From Paracentrotus lividus (lineage: Eukaryota > Echinodermata > Echinoidea > Camarodonta > Echinidae), in NCBI GenBank assembly GCA_940671915.1, contig CALNVZ010000649.1, positions 6,312,785-6,376,784 of the forward strand: a DNA stretch of 64,000 nt. The letters run 5' to 3'. Position numbers and translations under genes: made by a program. Below, in pieces: positions 1 to 11,100 of this stretch. The notes under the pieces are model-generated. The model was given only the letters and a program-made list of their open reading frames with translations. It ran no database searches and was not told the DNA's origin. The stretch's first letter is position 1; each line of letters opens with the position of its first letter.

Positions 1-1465
1 CACTTGGTCGAGAATGATCGGAGGAAAATTGATGTTTTGACCTGGTCGGGTTCGATCGAGTTGATCAGATCGGCAGTGTGAACCTAGCATTATTAGATCC
101 TTCATTACGTGTCTAGCTCTTAAACAGCGAGTTACAGTACTTATAACACGGCAACAAGGTACATTTTCTTAAAAAATTGAAATTTTTGAAGTCATCTTTC
201 CAGCATGGAGCAAAATGCAGTAAATTTTCCCAGGGTATAGAAAGTTATACATGTTTGGAAAGCTCTGAATGTGATAAGTTCAAATCTGCAGTAAATAATG
301 TTGTAGGGTAAGCAGTTTTTTTTTTTTTTGAAATTTTTTTCCAAAGCCATCTGTTTTCATGAATTTTTCAGGCTTTAAGATTTCATAATCTTTCAAGGGC
401 GCCACCTATGTTAATTTTATGCGCATTTCTGAACTCCTCAGACATTCAGCTTCCAGAAAATGTATAACTTTTGTGGGGTTAATATAAATTTTGAAAAAGT
501 TACAGCCACTTTCAAGGAAATGCGCACGATTAGTACAAATATTGAGTGTGTCACACAACATGGGCCCAACTTAAAACACATGGCCACATTGGGTTCTTAT
601 CAACAACTTTGAAGAAAACATTTTTTTTTTCTTCACTTTAATTTCACTCATATGTTGATCTCTCATTCCCCCCCTCCCCCTGTTTCTATCATTTGGCTTA
701 AACAACAACATATGTTAAATTTTTATTCCTTTTTTTTTGGGGGGGGGGGAGGGGGTAGTAGTTTTGTAGTTATAGTGTCTCACTCTCATGAAGTAGGCCT
801 ACTATAAGTAGCCTACTTGGCAAGATTATTTCTTGGAAGTTTTGTTAACTTTTAGAGTGTGTTAAACTATTCCCCCTATTTTTATTTGTTGTTCTAAGTT
901 TGTCAAGTTCTTGTATAAAAGTTATTTCCAATGTCATTTTATCAAACTAGTAGTCTACATTAGGCTAGGTATGTATTGTATATATGGCATCCCAACACAA
1001 ATTACATATGTAACTTGCTGGGTCTTGTTCTTATTTTGGGCATCACAGAAAGGATTAACGGGCAAAGTTTCATACATCTATCTCAAATACCTTTTGATTT
1101 TATAGGCATAACCTTGTCATTAACATATCTGCATTTGGTACTTTATGAGGGTGGGAAAGGGGAGGAAGGGTGGGAGAGATCTATAGAGGGGAGAGATCTA
1201 TATAGAGAGCCGGGGCTGGAAAGGAGGAAGATAGAGAGTGGGAGAGGGTAAAAAAAAAGCTCATACAAGTCCTGTAGAAAGATAGAGGATTGTTGATAAA
1301 GACAGTAGTTAGGGGGCTAACAGGCTAAAGTCGCAAGTAGATGTTCATTTTTGTGTTTTTGTACACAAAGTTTCCTGAAAAGAAGTGGGGGGGGGGGGGG
1401 GGGGATTCAGGAGATGTCATTCCAGTCAGAAGACTAGATGAATCCTCGACCGCGCACGGTCGAAA
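1..1465. other. Left flank, no gene recognised
   Basis: AT-rich DNA with short T, G and C homopolymers and a purine-rich patch near 1145-1250. No open frame here resembles a protein. Confidence 0.5.
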
Positions 1466-2361
1466 TTTATGCCTCCGCCATTGCCAGATCAGAAATATAT
1501 GGAACATTCATCTGTTCTATTTTCATGTTCATGTATATATACAAACATGTCTTCGACCTTGACATTTGACCTTGTAAAACGTCTCAATCTAATCAGATCA
1601 GTGCCACTCCAGTATGCACACATGAACTAGTATGAAGATGATCCATGAAACAGTTCTTGAGTTATCATGAGACAAGCTATTTTCACATATTTATTGACCT
1701 CTGTGACCTTTGACATTTGACCTCATGACCCGAAAATCTTATCAGATCATTTTCACCCCAGTATGCACACATTTACCATGTATGAAGATGATTAGGGAAA
1801 CGGTTCTCGAGTTATTGTGGGAACGAGCTATTTTTACCTATTTATTGACCTCTGTGACCTTTGATCTTTGACCTCATGACCCCAAAATCTTATCAGATCA
1901 TTGTTACCCCAGTATGCACACATTAACCAAGTATGAAGATGATTAGTGAAACGGTTCTTGAGTTATTGTGGGAACGAGCTATTTTTACCTATTTACTGAC
2001 CTCTGTGACCTTTGACCTTTGACCTCATGACCCCAAAATTTAATTAGATCATTGCCACCCCAGTATGCACACATGTACCAAGAATGAAGACGCGTGAAAT
2101 GGTTCTTGAGTTATTGTGAGAACGAGCTATTTTCACCTATTTATTGACCTCTGTGACCTTTGACCTTTGACCTTGTGACCCCAAAATCTAATCAGATCAT
2201 TGTCACCTCAGTATGTATACATGTACCAAGAATGAAGATGATCCGTCGAACAGTTCTTAAGTTATCGTGAGAACGAAAGTGGGACGGACGGATCGACGTA
2301 CGGACGGACGGACAACCCGAAAACATAATGCCTCCGGCGAGACTTCGTCGCGGAGGCATAA
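1466..2361 (-). repeat. ~145-bp tandem repeat block with AGGTCA motifs and CGGAGGCAT terminal hairpin
   Basis: Repeated TGACCTCTGTGACCTTTGACC...AATCTAATCAGATCATTG units. The right end has ACGGACGG microsatellite DNA, then ACCCGAAAACATAATGCCTCCGGC and a hairpin. Same family as 2990-5036. Mobile-element origin is inferred from matching termini. Confidence 0.8.
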
Positions 2362-2989
2362 TGAGGGACCAATAGGAGAAAGAAGAATGGACTGGGATGA
2401 CATAGGCTTGTAGAAACGAATTTACAAAGATGAAACAGAAACGAGAAAGAGAAAGTGTACAGGCTAAAGACAACGACGCTAAACCTCGGGATGCCAAGAC
2501 TGTGAAATAAAGTAACTTTCATCAGGACAGAAGGGATAAGGAGAGACAAAGACATGATGATAAAAACATATACATGATTCAGCAAGACAAAGAAAAGGAC
2601 AACTGGGGTAAGGTCAGACTCCACCTCATTGGAACACGACAGATCTTGAGGTTTTTAATGCCATACATTCTCAGCATATTTGATAGTTGATGTGGTTGCA
2701 TTTTCCCCAGTTACAAGACTTGGCTGAAGCAGTATGAACCCAATCCTATTCATTACATATTGATACAATATCTTAAATTAAAATTTAGGTTTTATTTAGA
2801 TTTTAGGTGATTTTATAAGTACTTTTCTATAGAAATCTGAGGTATATTTTGTGTGAAATATGCATAAAAAGAAATTATAAACACATAGATAGTGCCAGAA
2901 AGTTGTCTATGAATATGCCTACATGAACACTAGTTAAATTATCCCACACACCCAGGCCAATTTAATTATCAGGTAATGTTCTATTTCTT
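2362..2989. other. Non-repetitive spacer
   Basis: Lies between two blocks of the same repeat family. No coding signal or internal repeat was seen. Confidence 0.4.
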
Positions 2990-4640
2990 ATAAATAACAA
3001 GCCATTTTCATGCATACAATGGCCTCTGTGACCTTTGACCTCATGATCCCCACATTTAATCAGTTCATTGCTCCTCCCATATGCACATATTACCCAAGTT
3101 TGAAGATGATCCGTTACACAGTTATCACGAGAACAAACTATTGCCTCCGCCACCGAAGGTGGTGCCGGAGGCATTATGTTTTCGGGTTGTCCGTCCGTCC
3201 GTCCGTCCGTCCGTCCGTACGTCCGTCACGTTTTCGTTCTCGCGATAACTTAAGAACCGTTTGACGGATCACTTTCAAACTTGGATCATGTTGCATAATG
3301 GTAGGCGGACAATGATCTGATTAGATTTAGGTCATGAGGTCAAAGGTCACAGAGGTCATTGTATGCATGAAAATGGCTCGTTCTCGCCATAACTTAAAAA
3401 CCGTTTGACGGGTCAACTTCAAACTTGGGTAATGTGTGCCTATGGGAGGGGCAATGAACTGATTAGACTTTTAGGGTCATGAGGTCAAAGGTCAAGGTCA
3501 CAGATGTCATTGTATACATGAAAATGGTTCGTTCTCGCAATAACTTAAGAACTGTGTGACGGGTCAACTTCAAACTTGAGTAATGTGTTGCATATGGGGA
3601 GGCAATGAACTGATTAGATTTTGGGGTCAAAGGTCAAAGGTACCAGAGGTCATTGTATACCATAAAAATAGTTTGTTCTCGTGATAACTTAAGAACGCGT
3701 TTGAGGATAAACTTGAAACTTGGGTTATATGTGCATATTATGAGGGTCAATAAACTTATTAGATTTTGGGGTCATGAGGTCAAAGTCACAGGTCATTGTT
3801 ACGGAAAATGGCTCTCGTTCCTTGCGATAACTATAGAACCGTTTGAGGATCAACTTCAACTTGGATCATATTTACATATGGAGGACAATGAACTTATCAG
3901 ATTTTGGGGTCATTGAGGTCAAAGGTCACAGAGGTCATTGTGTACATGAAAAATGGCTTGTTCTCGCAATAACTTAAAAACCGTTTGACGGATCAATTTC
4001 AAAACTTGGATATGATGATATGGGACAGACAATAAACTGATTAGAATTTAGAGTCATGAGGTCAAAGTTCAAAGGCCACAGAGGACATTGTGTACGTGAA
4101 AAATGGCTTGTGCTGCGATAACCTTAAGAACAGTTTGATGGATGAACATCAAAACTTGGTCATGTGTGCATATGGTAGGCACCAATGAATTTATAATATT
4201 TTTGAGGTCATAAGTCAAAGGTCAAGGGTCACAGACGTCATGTATACATGAAAATGGCACGTTCTTGCTTGTAACTCGTGAAACCGTTTTATGGATCAAC
4301 TTCAAACTTGGGTCATGTGGGAGGAAAGATGAACTGATTAGATTTTTGAGGTCAGGACATCAAAGGTCACTGGTTATTTATGTAAATGACTCGTTGTGCA
4401 TTTCTGAAGGACCTTTGACAGATCAACTTAAACATGTTTATCCTTTTTATTACATCAGTAGCCATCCTTCCTGAGTTGGAAATAATTCTGATGATACAAC
4501 TTTAATAGATTTTGGGGTCAATATCTCAAAGATGTCATGTATAAATGGATGTAAAATACTTCAAAACATGCGCATGCCTTTTTTTTCCCGATGTGGCAAT
4601 ACGGAGGCATGCCTTCCGACCGAGTTGAGCGCGGTCGAGA
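2990..4640 (+). repeat. Tandem array of ~145-bp units with DR1-like AGGTCAAAGGTCA motifs
   Basis: A single opposite-orientation unit (2990-3140) precedes a GCCTCCGCC...GGCGGAGGC-type hairpin at 3142 and a (CCGT)n stretch. Units beginning GTTCTCGCGATAACTTAAGAACCG then recur at about 3234, 3379, 3529 and 3674 and continue, decaying, to about 4400. Most carry GAGGTCAAAGGTCA. Ends near a CGGAGGCATGCC motif. Confidence 0.85.
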
Positions 4641-5036
4641 GATTTCATCTAGTTATGTATACCAATGAACCCTTGTGACCTTTGACCTTTGACCCCAAAA
4701 TCTAATCAGTTCATTGCCCCTCCATAGAGCACACATTACCCGTTTGAAGTTGACCCGTCAAACGGTTTTTAAGTTATGGCGAGAAACGAGCCATTTTCAT
4801 GCATACAATGACCTCTGTGACCTTTTGACCTTTGACCTAATGACCCCAAAGTCTAATCAGATCACCTTGTCCCTACCATAACTGCCATACATGATCCAAG
4901 TTTGAAAGTGATCCGTCAAACGGTTCTTAAGTTATCGCGAGAACGAAAACGGGACGGACGTACGCACGGACGGACGGACGGACGGACAACCCGAAAACAT
5001 AATGCCTCCGGCACCACCTTCGGTGGCGGAGGCATA
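4641..5036 (-). repeat. Inverted partner of the ~145-bp array
   Basis: Two to three units in reverse orientation, then CGGACGGACGG and a hairpin ending GGCGGAGGCATA. It mirrors the start of the array at 3142, making the 3142-5036 block a large imperfect palindrome. Confidence 0.8.
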
Positions 5037-8032
5037 AAAATAATGAAAATATTGTGAATCTGAAAATGAAAAAGTAGTATAATAAATCTATTAAGAATTC
5101 TTTTAATTCACGCACAGTAAAGATAATTAAATTGACAGAAAACACTGCATTTCACAATTTCTTTAATTGCTAATAGATTTATTTAACATTTTCAAGTGCC
5201 ACACTTTGCATTGACAGTTGAATAAATTTACAAAAATAGAAAGTAAGAAGTATTACTCACAACTTATGACAGCTAGATTAGTGCTTTAAAGTAGCTCGTT
5301 ATTCAGAATAAACAATAGGCCTTAAGGTGCAAACCATCATATTTTTGTATTTGTTCCTGAATCATTTTCACATTATATATTTACAAAATTGGACTGATTT
5401 TTATCTAATTAGAGAGTTCAGATTCTTTTCTTTATAAGAAAGGTGTATATATTATTATTAAATATGTAACATCTAAGTGCATTAGACATTATAACAAAAA
5501 AAAAAGTTTTAAATTTTCCCCCAAACATTTGATAAAAGCTCAATTTGAAATTGAAATGTTCACGAATGCATTTTAACTATCTGTAAAGTAATAAGTAATT
5601 TCATGTTCAAAAGAATATATTACAACAAAAAAACATGTAATTTCAATATCTCCTGAGTATGTGTTATATACAGTAACATCTTTTATAGGCGGGGCATACC
5701 TTTGACTAAATAAACATACAAATTATCATTCAAAGAACCGACTGAGTGAAAAGTTCATTATGATCAACTTTTAAAAAACATATCAATGAAAAGAATTAAA
5801 ACTGATGATATTATGAGCCATTGGGAATTTTGCTCAGATGCTTTATTGACTATTTAGCGTTATTTTACAATTATTTTTGTATTATTCATAATAGTATTAC
5901 CACTATTAAATAAGAAATGCATTTTGACAAAAACAAAATTAATGTTGAATGTTGATGTTGGAATGATCACTGCAAATTAATCTAACAAAAACATCAGAAC
6001 AATTATTGCTGAATGAGTGTAGTATCCTCCTTTTTTTTTAAACATTTTATTTCCTAATAGATTTTGACACCATTGTCATCCATGTTTATTATTATTGGTC
6101 CAATAATTCTGGAACCTTATTTGTAACTCTAATTTTCAGATAGAAATGCACACACAAACAAGGCGAAAAGTCACACACAAATTTCATCACTACTTCTTTC
6201 TTGAAATATTTTCTAGGCAACTTTGAGATCGGATGGAATATATTCAGAATGTACATGATAAAAAATAAAGGCAGCCATTTTGATAGCAGAATTCTTTAAT
6301 GTGTGAAAAAGTAAACTTTTTTACCGTAAAATACAAAACTATAACAAGCTTTTTAGTTGTGAGATATATCTACATGTTATTATACACAAAGGACGGTCAA
6401 AAATTTACATATATATAGCTCTGTAACACTTTCTATTTCTTTTCATTTTACAAACAACATCAACAAAAAGGCTAGTCAACATCACAAAATTTTGAAGAAT
6501 TCAGAACATTCCATTATTTTTATAATAAATTACATGTGTGATTCAAGAGGGGGTTTTCCGCCCATATATAAATACAAATCAGGTGCAAAATATATAAAAA
6601 ATATAATGTCATAAAACAGACAACTCATCTCTTTAAACAATATAACTTGGCAATGTTCATTTTAGCAGCTTTTTTTGTGCTCATATATAGGTTTCAGCAA
6701 AGAGGAAAAACATCAGATTTTTGTGGAGTTTTTCGTAAGAAGAAAGAAAAATGCTTCCTGAATTTATATTCACAAAGACAACTTTGTGAACATATGACAA
6801 CATGCCCATAACACTAGTTTTTGATAAAACCAAACAAGAAATTTAAGCTCCCTATACTTTAAGTATTAATTGTATGTTTTGAGACGTTAGATATCTATGT
6901 AGTTTCAGTTTCCAGTTTGACAATTTTCTTGTCTTTTTGTATCAATGATTTTCAAAATAAATGAAATTAAGCTCAATGAAAATACCATAGTACTTCCACA
7001 TCTGTCCTATATTGATATACTTTTTCAAAATTAAGGTTAAAAAGTATAATCGTCCTTCAATATTTACAAAGTGTTTGTAACATTCATATTATTTTACATA
7101 TAGTTTATACAGTAACTTAGTATATTAGTAAGAAATTATGAAGCAAATCATTCCTATACATAAATCTCATAATTAGGAATAACAACAATTTTTTATAATA
7201 TTTACCAAATATTTATACATCTTCACTTAAAATCATTATTTCCTTGTTCGAAGTTACACAATAAACATAATTCAAAGGACCACTGTACATCGCGATAGTT
7301 TACAGATATTACAAATATACAAATAGACAAATAAATCGATCGTCATTGCTCCAAACCATATCAACCATTCCAATCTCTCTATCATAATATCATCCATTCA
7401 TGATTGTATTAAGAAGTTTTGCCCACTACAGCAAACACATTTTTATTGTATTGCCGTTTTGCAGATCCTAAGGCTGACTACCCTAAAATAATTTCAGCGT
7501 AGATCAGTGTGTAGAAGCTCGATAGGACAAGAAATTAACGTACTTGATAAAAAAAATCACATAATTAAAATTTTGCATCAGGAATGTGGCATGGATTCAA
7601 AAGAGACTTTATGAGGACAACAACATGTTTTCAAAAAGGACCCTTTTTTGGCAGTGAAAGCAAAAATATTTCTACGCAACCATTATCCTAATCTTTTTGT
7701 AATGTAAAACAAATATTGTGTTTCATATAAGTTTTCATTTAATTAACATACAAAGAAGCATTAAAATCTGCAAATTGATTATTGGCAACACACCAAAAAT
7801 TTGGAATCCATGTGTTCATTAATACAACAACAACAACAAAATGAAACATTGTTAGTTGCTTCAATTTGTTATACTTCCAGATTTAGATATCTTCTTCTTT
7901 TTTTTAACTAAAAAATTGTAGTAAAAAATGAGATATTAACAAGTTGCCAATTTGAAGAACAATGATCTCTCTTGCCCCTCATGAATGTCCATCCTTGATG
8001 GGTCACATTATATTGGAGGCTAGGGATGGATC
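5037..8032 (-). other. AT-rich stretch after the AK stop, probable 3' UTR plus intergenic DNA
   Basis: About 3 kb of AT-rich, repeat-poor sequence without convincing coding potential on either strand. Several minus-strand AATAAA hexamers (plus-strand TTTATT, for example near 5843, 6046 and 6083) could end the transcript. I cannot choose between them. Confidence 0.45.
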
Positions 8033-8104
8033 TCATTTTCCCTGGAAGGCCGAGACGGCGTTGAGGACAGTTGAAATATCTTTGGCAGCCTCCTTAAATG
8101 AGAA
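8033..8104 (-). CDS. AK gene exon 19: C-terminus and stop
   Basis: 23 codons plus [20 protein letters not shown] is the last helix of domain 3, at the position exons 7 and 16 hold for the other domains. Confidence 0.88.
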   Translation of the reverse strand, partial: FSFKEAAKDISTVLNAVSAFQGK

Positions 8105-11100
8105 CTGGAAATAGAAAGAAAAGTAAAATATGGCATTCATGAATTACAGTACGATTCCATAACATTTTCTTTAGCGAAAAATGCCCAAACAAATGCCATA
8201 AATTCCATACACTTAGCAAATGAACTTCAACACAGGACTCAACAATATACCCCAAACCCAACATAAAACCCTTTTGCAATCCTAACCCCACATCTTAAGG
8301 CCACCGCACACCATACGATTCACGACCCAAGACTGACTGACCCTGGATCTGAAATAACAAAGCGCATTGCAAAATATAGTACACACTTACAATGCAGATA
8401 TTTCAGATCCAAAGTAGGTCAGTCCAAGTCATATGGTGTGCAGTGGCCTTTAGACGATATAAGTCAAGCCTGGATCAAGATTGTAGGCGGAGCAAATGTT
8501 GTGTCATCATGGCAATATTACCTGATATACACGGTAACTATGCCAACTTCATACTACTTTCTCATGGTAACTTATTTGACATGGTAAACCACTTCATAAG
8601 ACATAGCTGCTGCAAAATGGAATACATCTAATCTATAAATTAATGGCAAGCAAGATTACCAAAAAATCAAAGATTCGTACATATTTCCTATTATTACATG
8701 TTTCAAAATAAGTATACTTGTGTAATTATGTAGTATTCATTGATATCTCAGCAATTTACCCCTCCCCCCCCACCAATCTTATTAAGGTTAAAGTTCCAAG
8801 ATAGGCTTACCTTGGTGAGGACATTGCTCTTCTCGTAATGCTCCACCACCGCAGGGGTCTCCTTCTCAAATGTATCCATCTTGTTCTTGGCGACCTCCTC
8901 TGTCTCTTCTCCCCTTTCTCCTGCCTCCTTCTTCTCCTTCAGACTCTCCTCGGCCTCCTCCCGAGTCCCTTCAAGGTGGACGAAACCGGTTACCGTGCCG
9001 ATATTCTGCACATGTCAGAGAGAATGAAATACAATAAAACTATGCCCGAGCTTTCGATCTTAACAGAATCCTCTTCAGAAACAAATATAGATTTATTTAT
9101 GATGCGCAACATGAAATGGTTCTTAAATTAGAGCAGTTTCAATGAAAATTATCATTGAAATCTCTAAATTGACAATGCAAAGAAAAATTAATGTAAAATC
9201 ATTTTTTTCACAAACAAAATGGGTATTTTTTCCAAGCATTTTGTAATTTTCATTCATAATGTATCAGTAAATATAGATCTTGTATTTTTGAAAGGTTGTA
9301 GGAGTGAAATACAATGTAAAGTATACATTTAATGCCAATTTGAAGATCAAAAACAATTTACTTTAACTTTTAGAAATCCTGTCTTCAAAGTGAAGACAGG
9401 TCAAAGGTAAATTTCACTTACCGCTTCATCAAAGGCAGTCACCTGCTCCATGGACTTTGGGAAGCCATCTAGGACGAACCCTGTAGCATCGCTATTGGCC
9501 TCTATCACCTTGCGTAGGACACCTAGAAGGATGTCTGTGGCGACCAGTGACCCTAGGGCCAATGCAGCAGCAATCACCTCACCCACTCCCTCTGCAAAGT
9601 TGGCAGAGTCTGTCAGGAGATCGGCTGCAGAGAGGTGCTTGAAGCTCATCTTCTCAGCCAAGGCTTTGGCAACGGCTTTCTTACCGGTACCAGGAGCACC
9701 TGTAAAGAGCAAGCGACACACAGAGTGTGATTATTATCAGCAAAAAACAATGTAAATTGGAAGAAAAAAAAGATGGAGGTAGCGTAATGTTTGAAATAAT
9801 ATTTTAAAAATTCAGCAATTAAAGAAAATGGATTCCATCTGGGACGAACACGATCGACATGAGGGCTTGCCATAGCTCAGAAGGTAAGAGCATATCTCTG
9901 GTAATCAGGTGGTCTTGGGTTTGAATCTCGATGGAATCCCAAAGGAATCCCATTTTCTTTGCACATTTTTTTCATATTATATATTTCTGGTCAGTTTCAC
10001 TCTTTCTTCAAAATTCTATAAGAAATTGGTCTTTGAATCACATTCTGAGACATGAAAAAAAAAAAAGATCTAAGGATAGTTGTGGAAAACTTGTTTTCCT
10101 ATATAAACTGAGAATCACATTCTATTTAGTCATTCATCAGTATTGTTCTCACAGCAATCAAACCTATGTACATGTAGATCATCCATGAGTAAATCTCCTA
10201 AAGTATAAAATTCTTTGCTTACCAATCACAAAGAAGAATTCTTTAAGTGGGGCAGCTTTGATCTCTTCCACCTTCTCAGCCTCTGTCGCACCCTCAGCAG
10301 GTGCTGCCTCCTCTGCCGGTGCCTCTGCTGCTGGTGCCTCCGCTGTTGGTACCTCTGCTGCTGGTTCCTGAGGCGGTGCATCCTCAGTCGCCGGTGCTTC
10401 AGCAGGTGCCGCATCAGTTGCTTCAGCTTGTGCTTCAGGTTGCGCCTCAGCAGGGGCCTCAGTTGCTGGTGCATCCCCTGTTGCAGGTATTTCCACTGGT
10501 GCTTCTGTTGCCTCAGTCGCGCCCTCTGTCGCCGGAGCTTCTTCTGTGGACTTGGGTTCCTCCACAGTCTGGAAACCACATTCATCAAAGACTTCCTTCA
10601 CCTTGACAAAGACCTCATCTGGACCTGCTTCGGCGGAGATCTATTACAGAATTTTTAAAATTATTATTTGTCAATGTGTTGTTTTCCATTAAACCAATCA
10701 CCAACAAAATATTCCGATCAGTATATATATTGGGTGTCCCATTTCAGTATTCAAACTATAAACTTCAACACTACTGCGATTCCAAAATCTTGATCAGATC
10801 ATCTTCGTATGATGATACATACAATGTACAATCATCAAGTTTGAAGTTCAAACTTCAAGATAATGCCAATACCTGGATTTTCATAAGTTGACCTCTGTGA
10901 TCATTCACCTTTGTACTCCACAATCTAATCAGATCATCTTCCTATGATGACACATGCTATTCTCAAGCATAAAGTTTGAAGTTCAAACTTCTATATCACG
11001 ATGACAATGTCACTACCTCGATTTTCATAAGTTGACCTCTACTCCACAATCTAATCAGATCATCTTTGAAGTTTGAAGTTTGTGTCTCTAGACGTACAGA

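Noticed and set aside
3010..5145. Frames of 70-90 codons inside the ~145-bp arrays
   Set aside because: They repeat with the unit and are interrupted in neighbouring units; typical repeat-derived frames.
9861..9940. Functional tRNA gene
   Set aside because: The D-arm is perfect, but the anticodon arm cannot form a 5-bp stem with a 7-base loop and the acceptor stem has mismatches. Listed as tRNA-like instead.
10215..10658. Plus-strand frames of 100-147 codons over the Ala/Pro/Glu-rich exon
   Set aside because: They are antisense shadows of AK exon 16. Its repeat keeps other frames open and makes Leu/Cys-rich nonsense.
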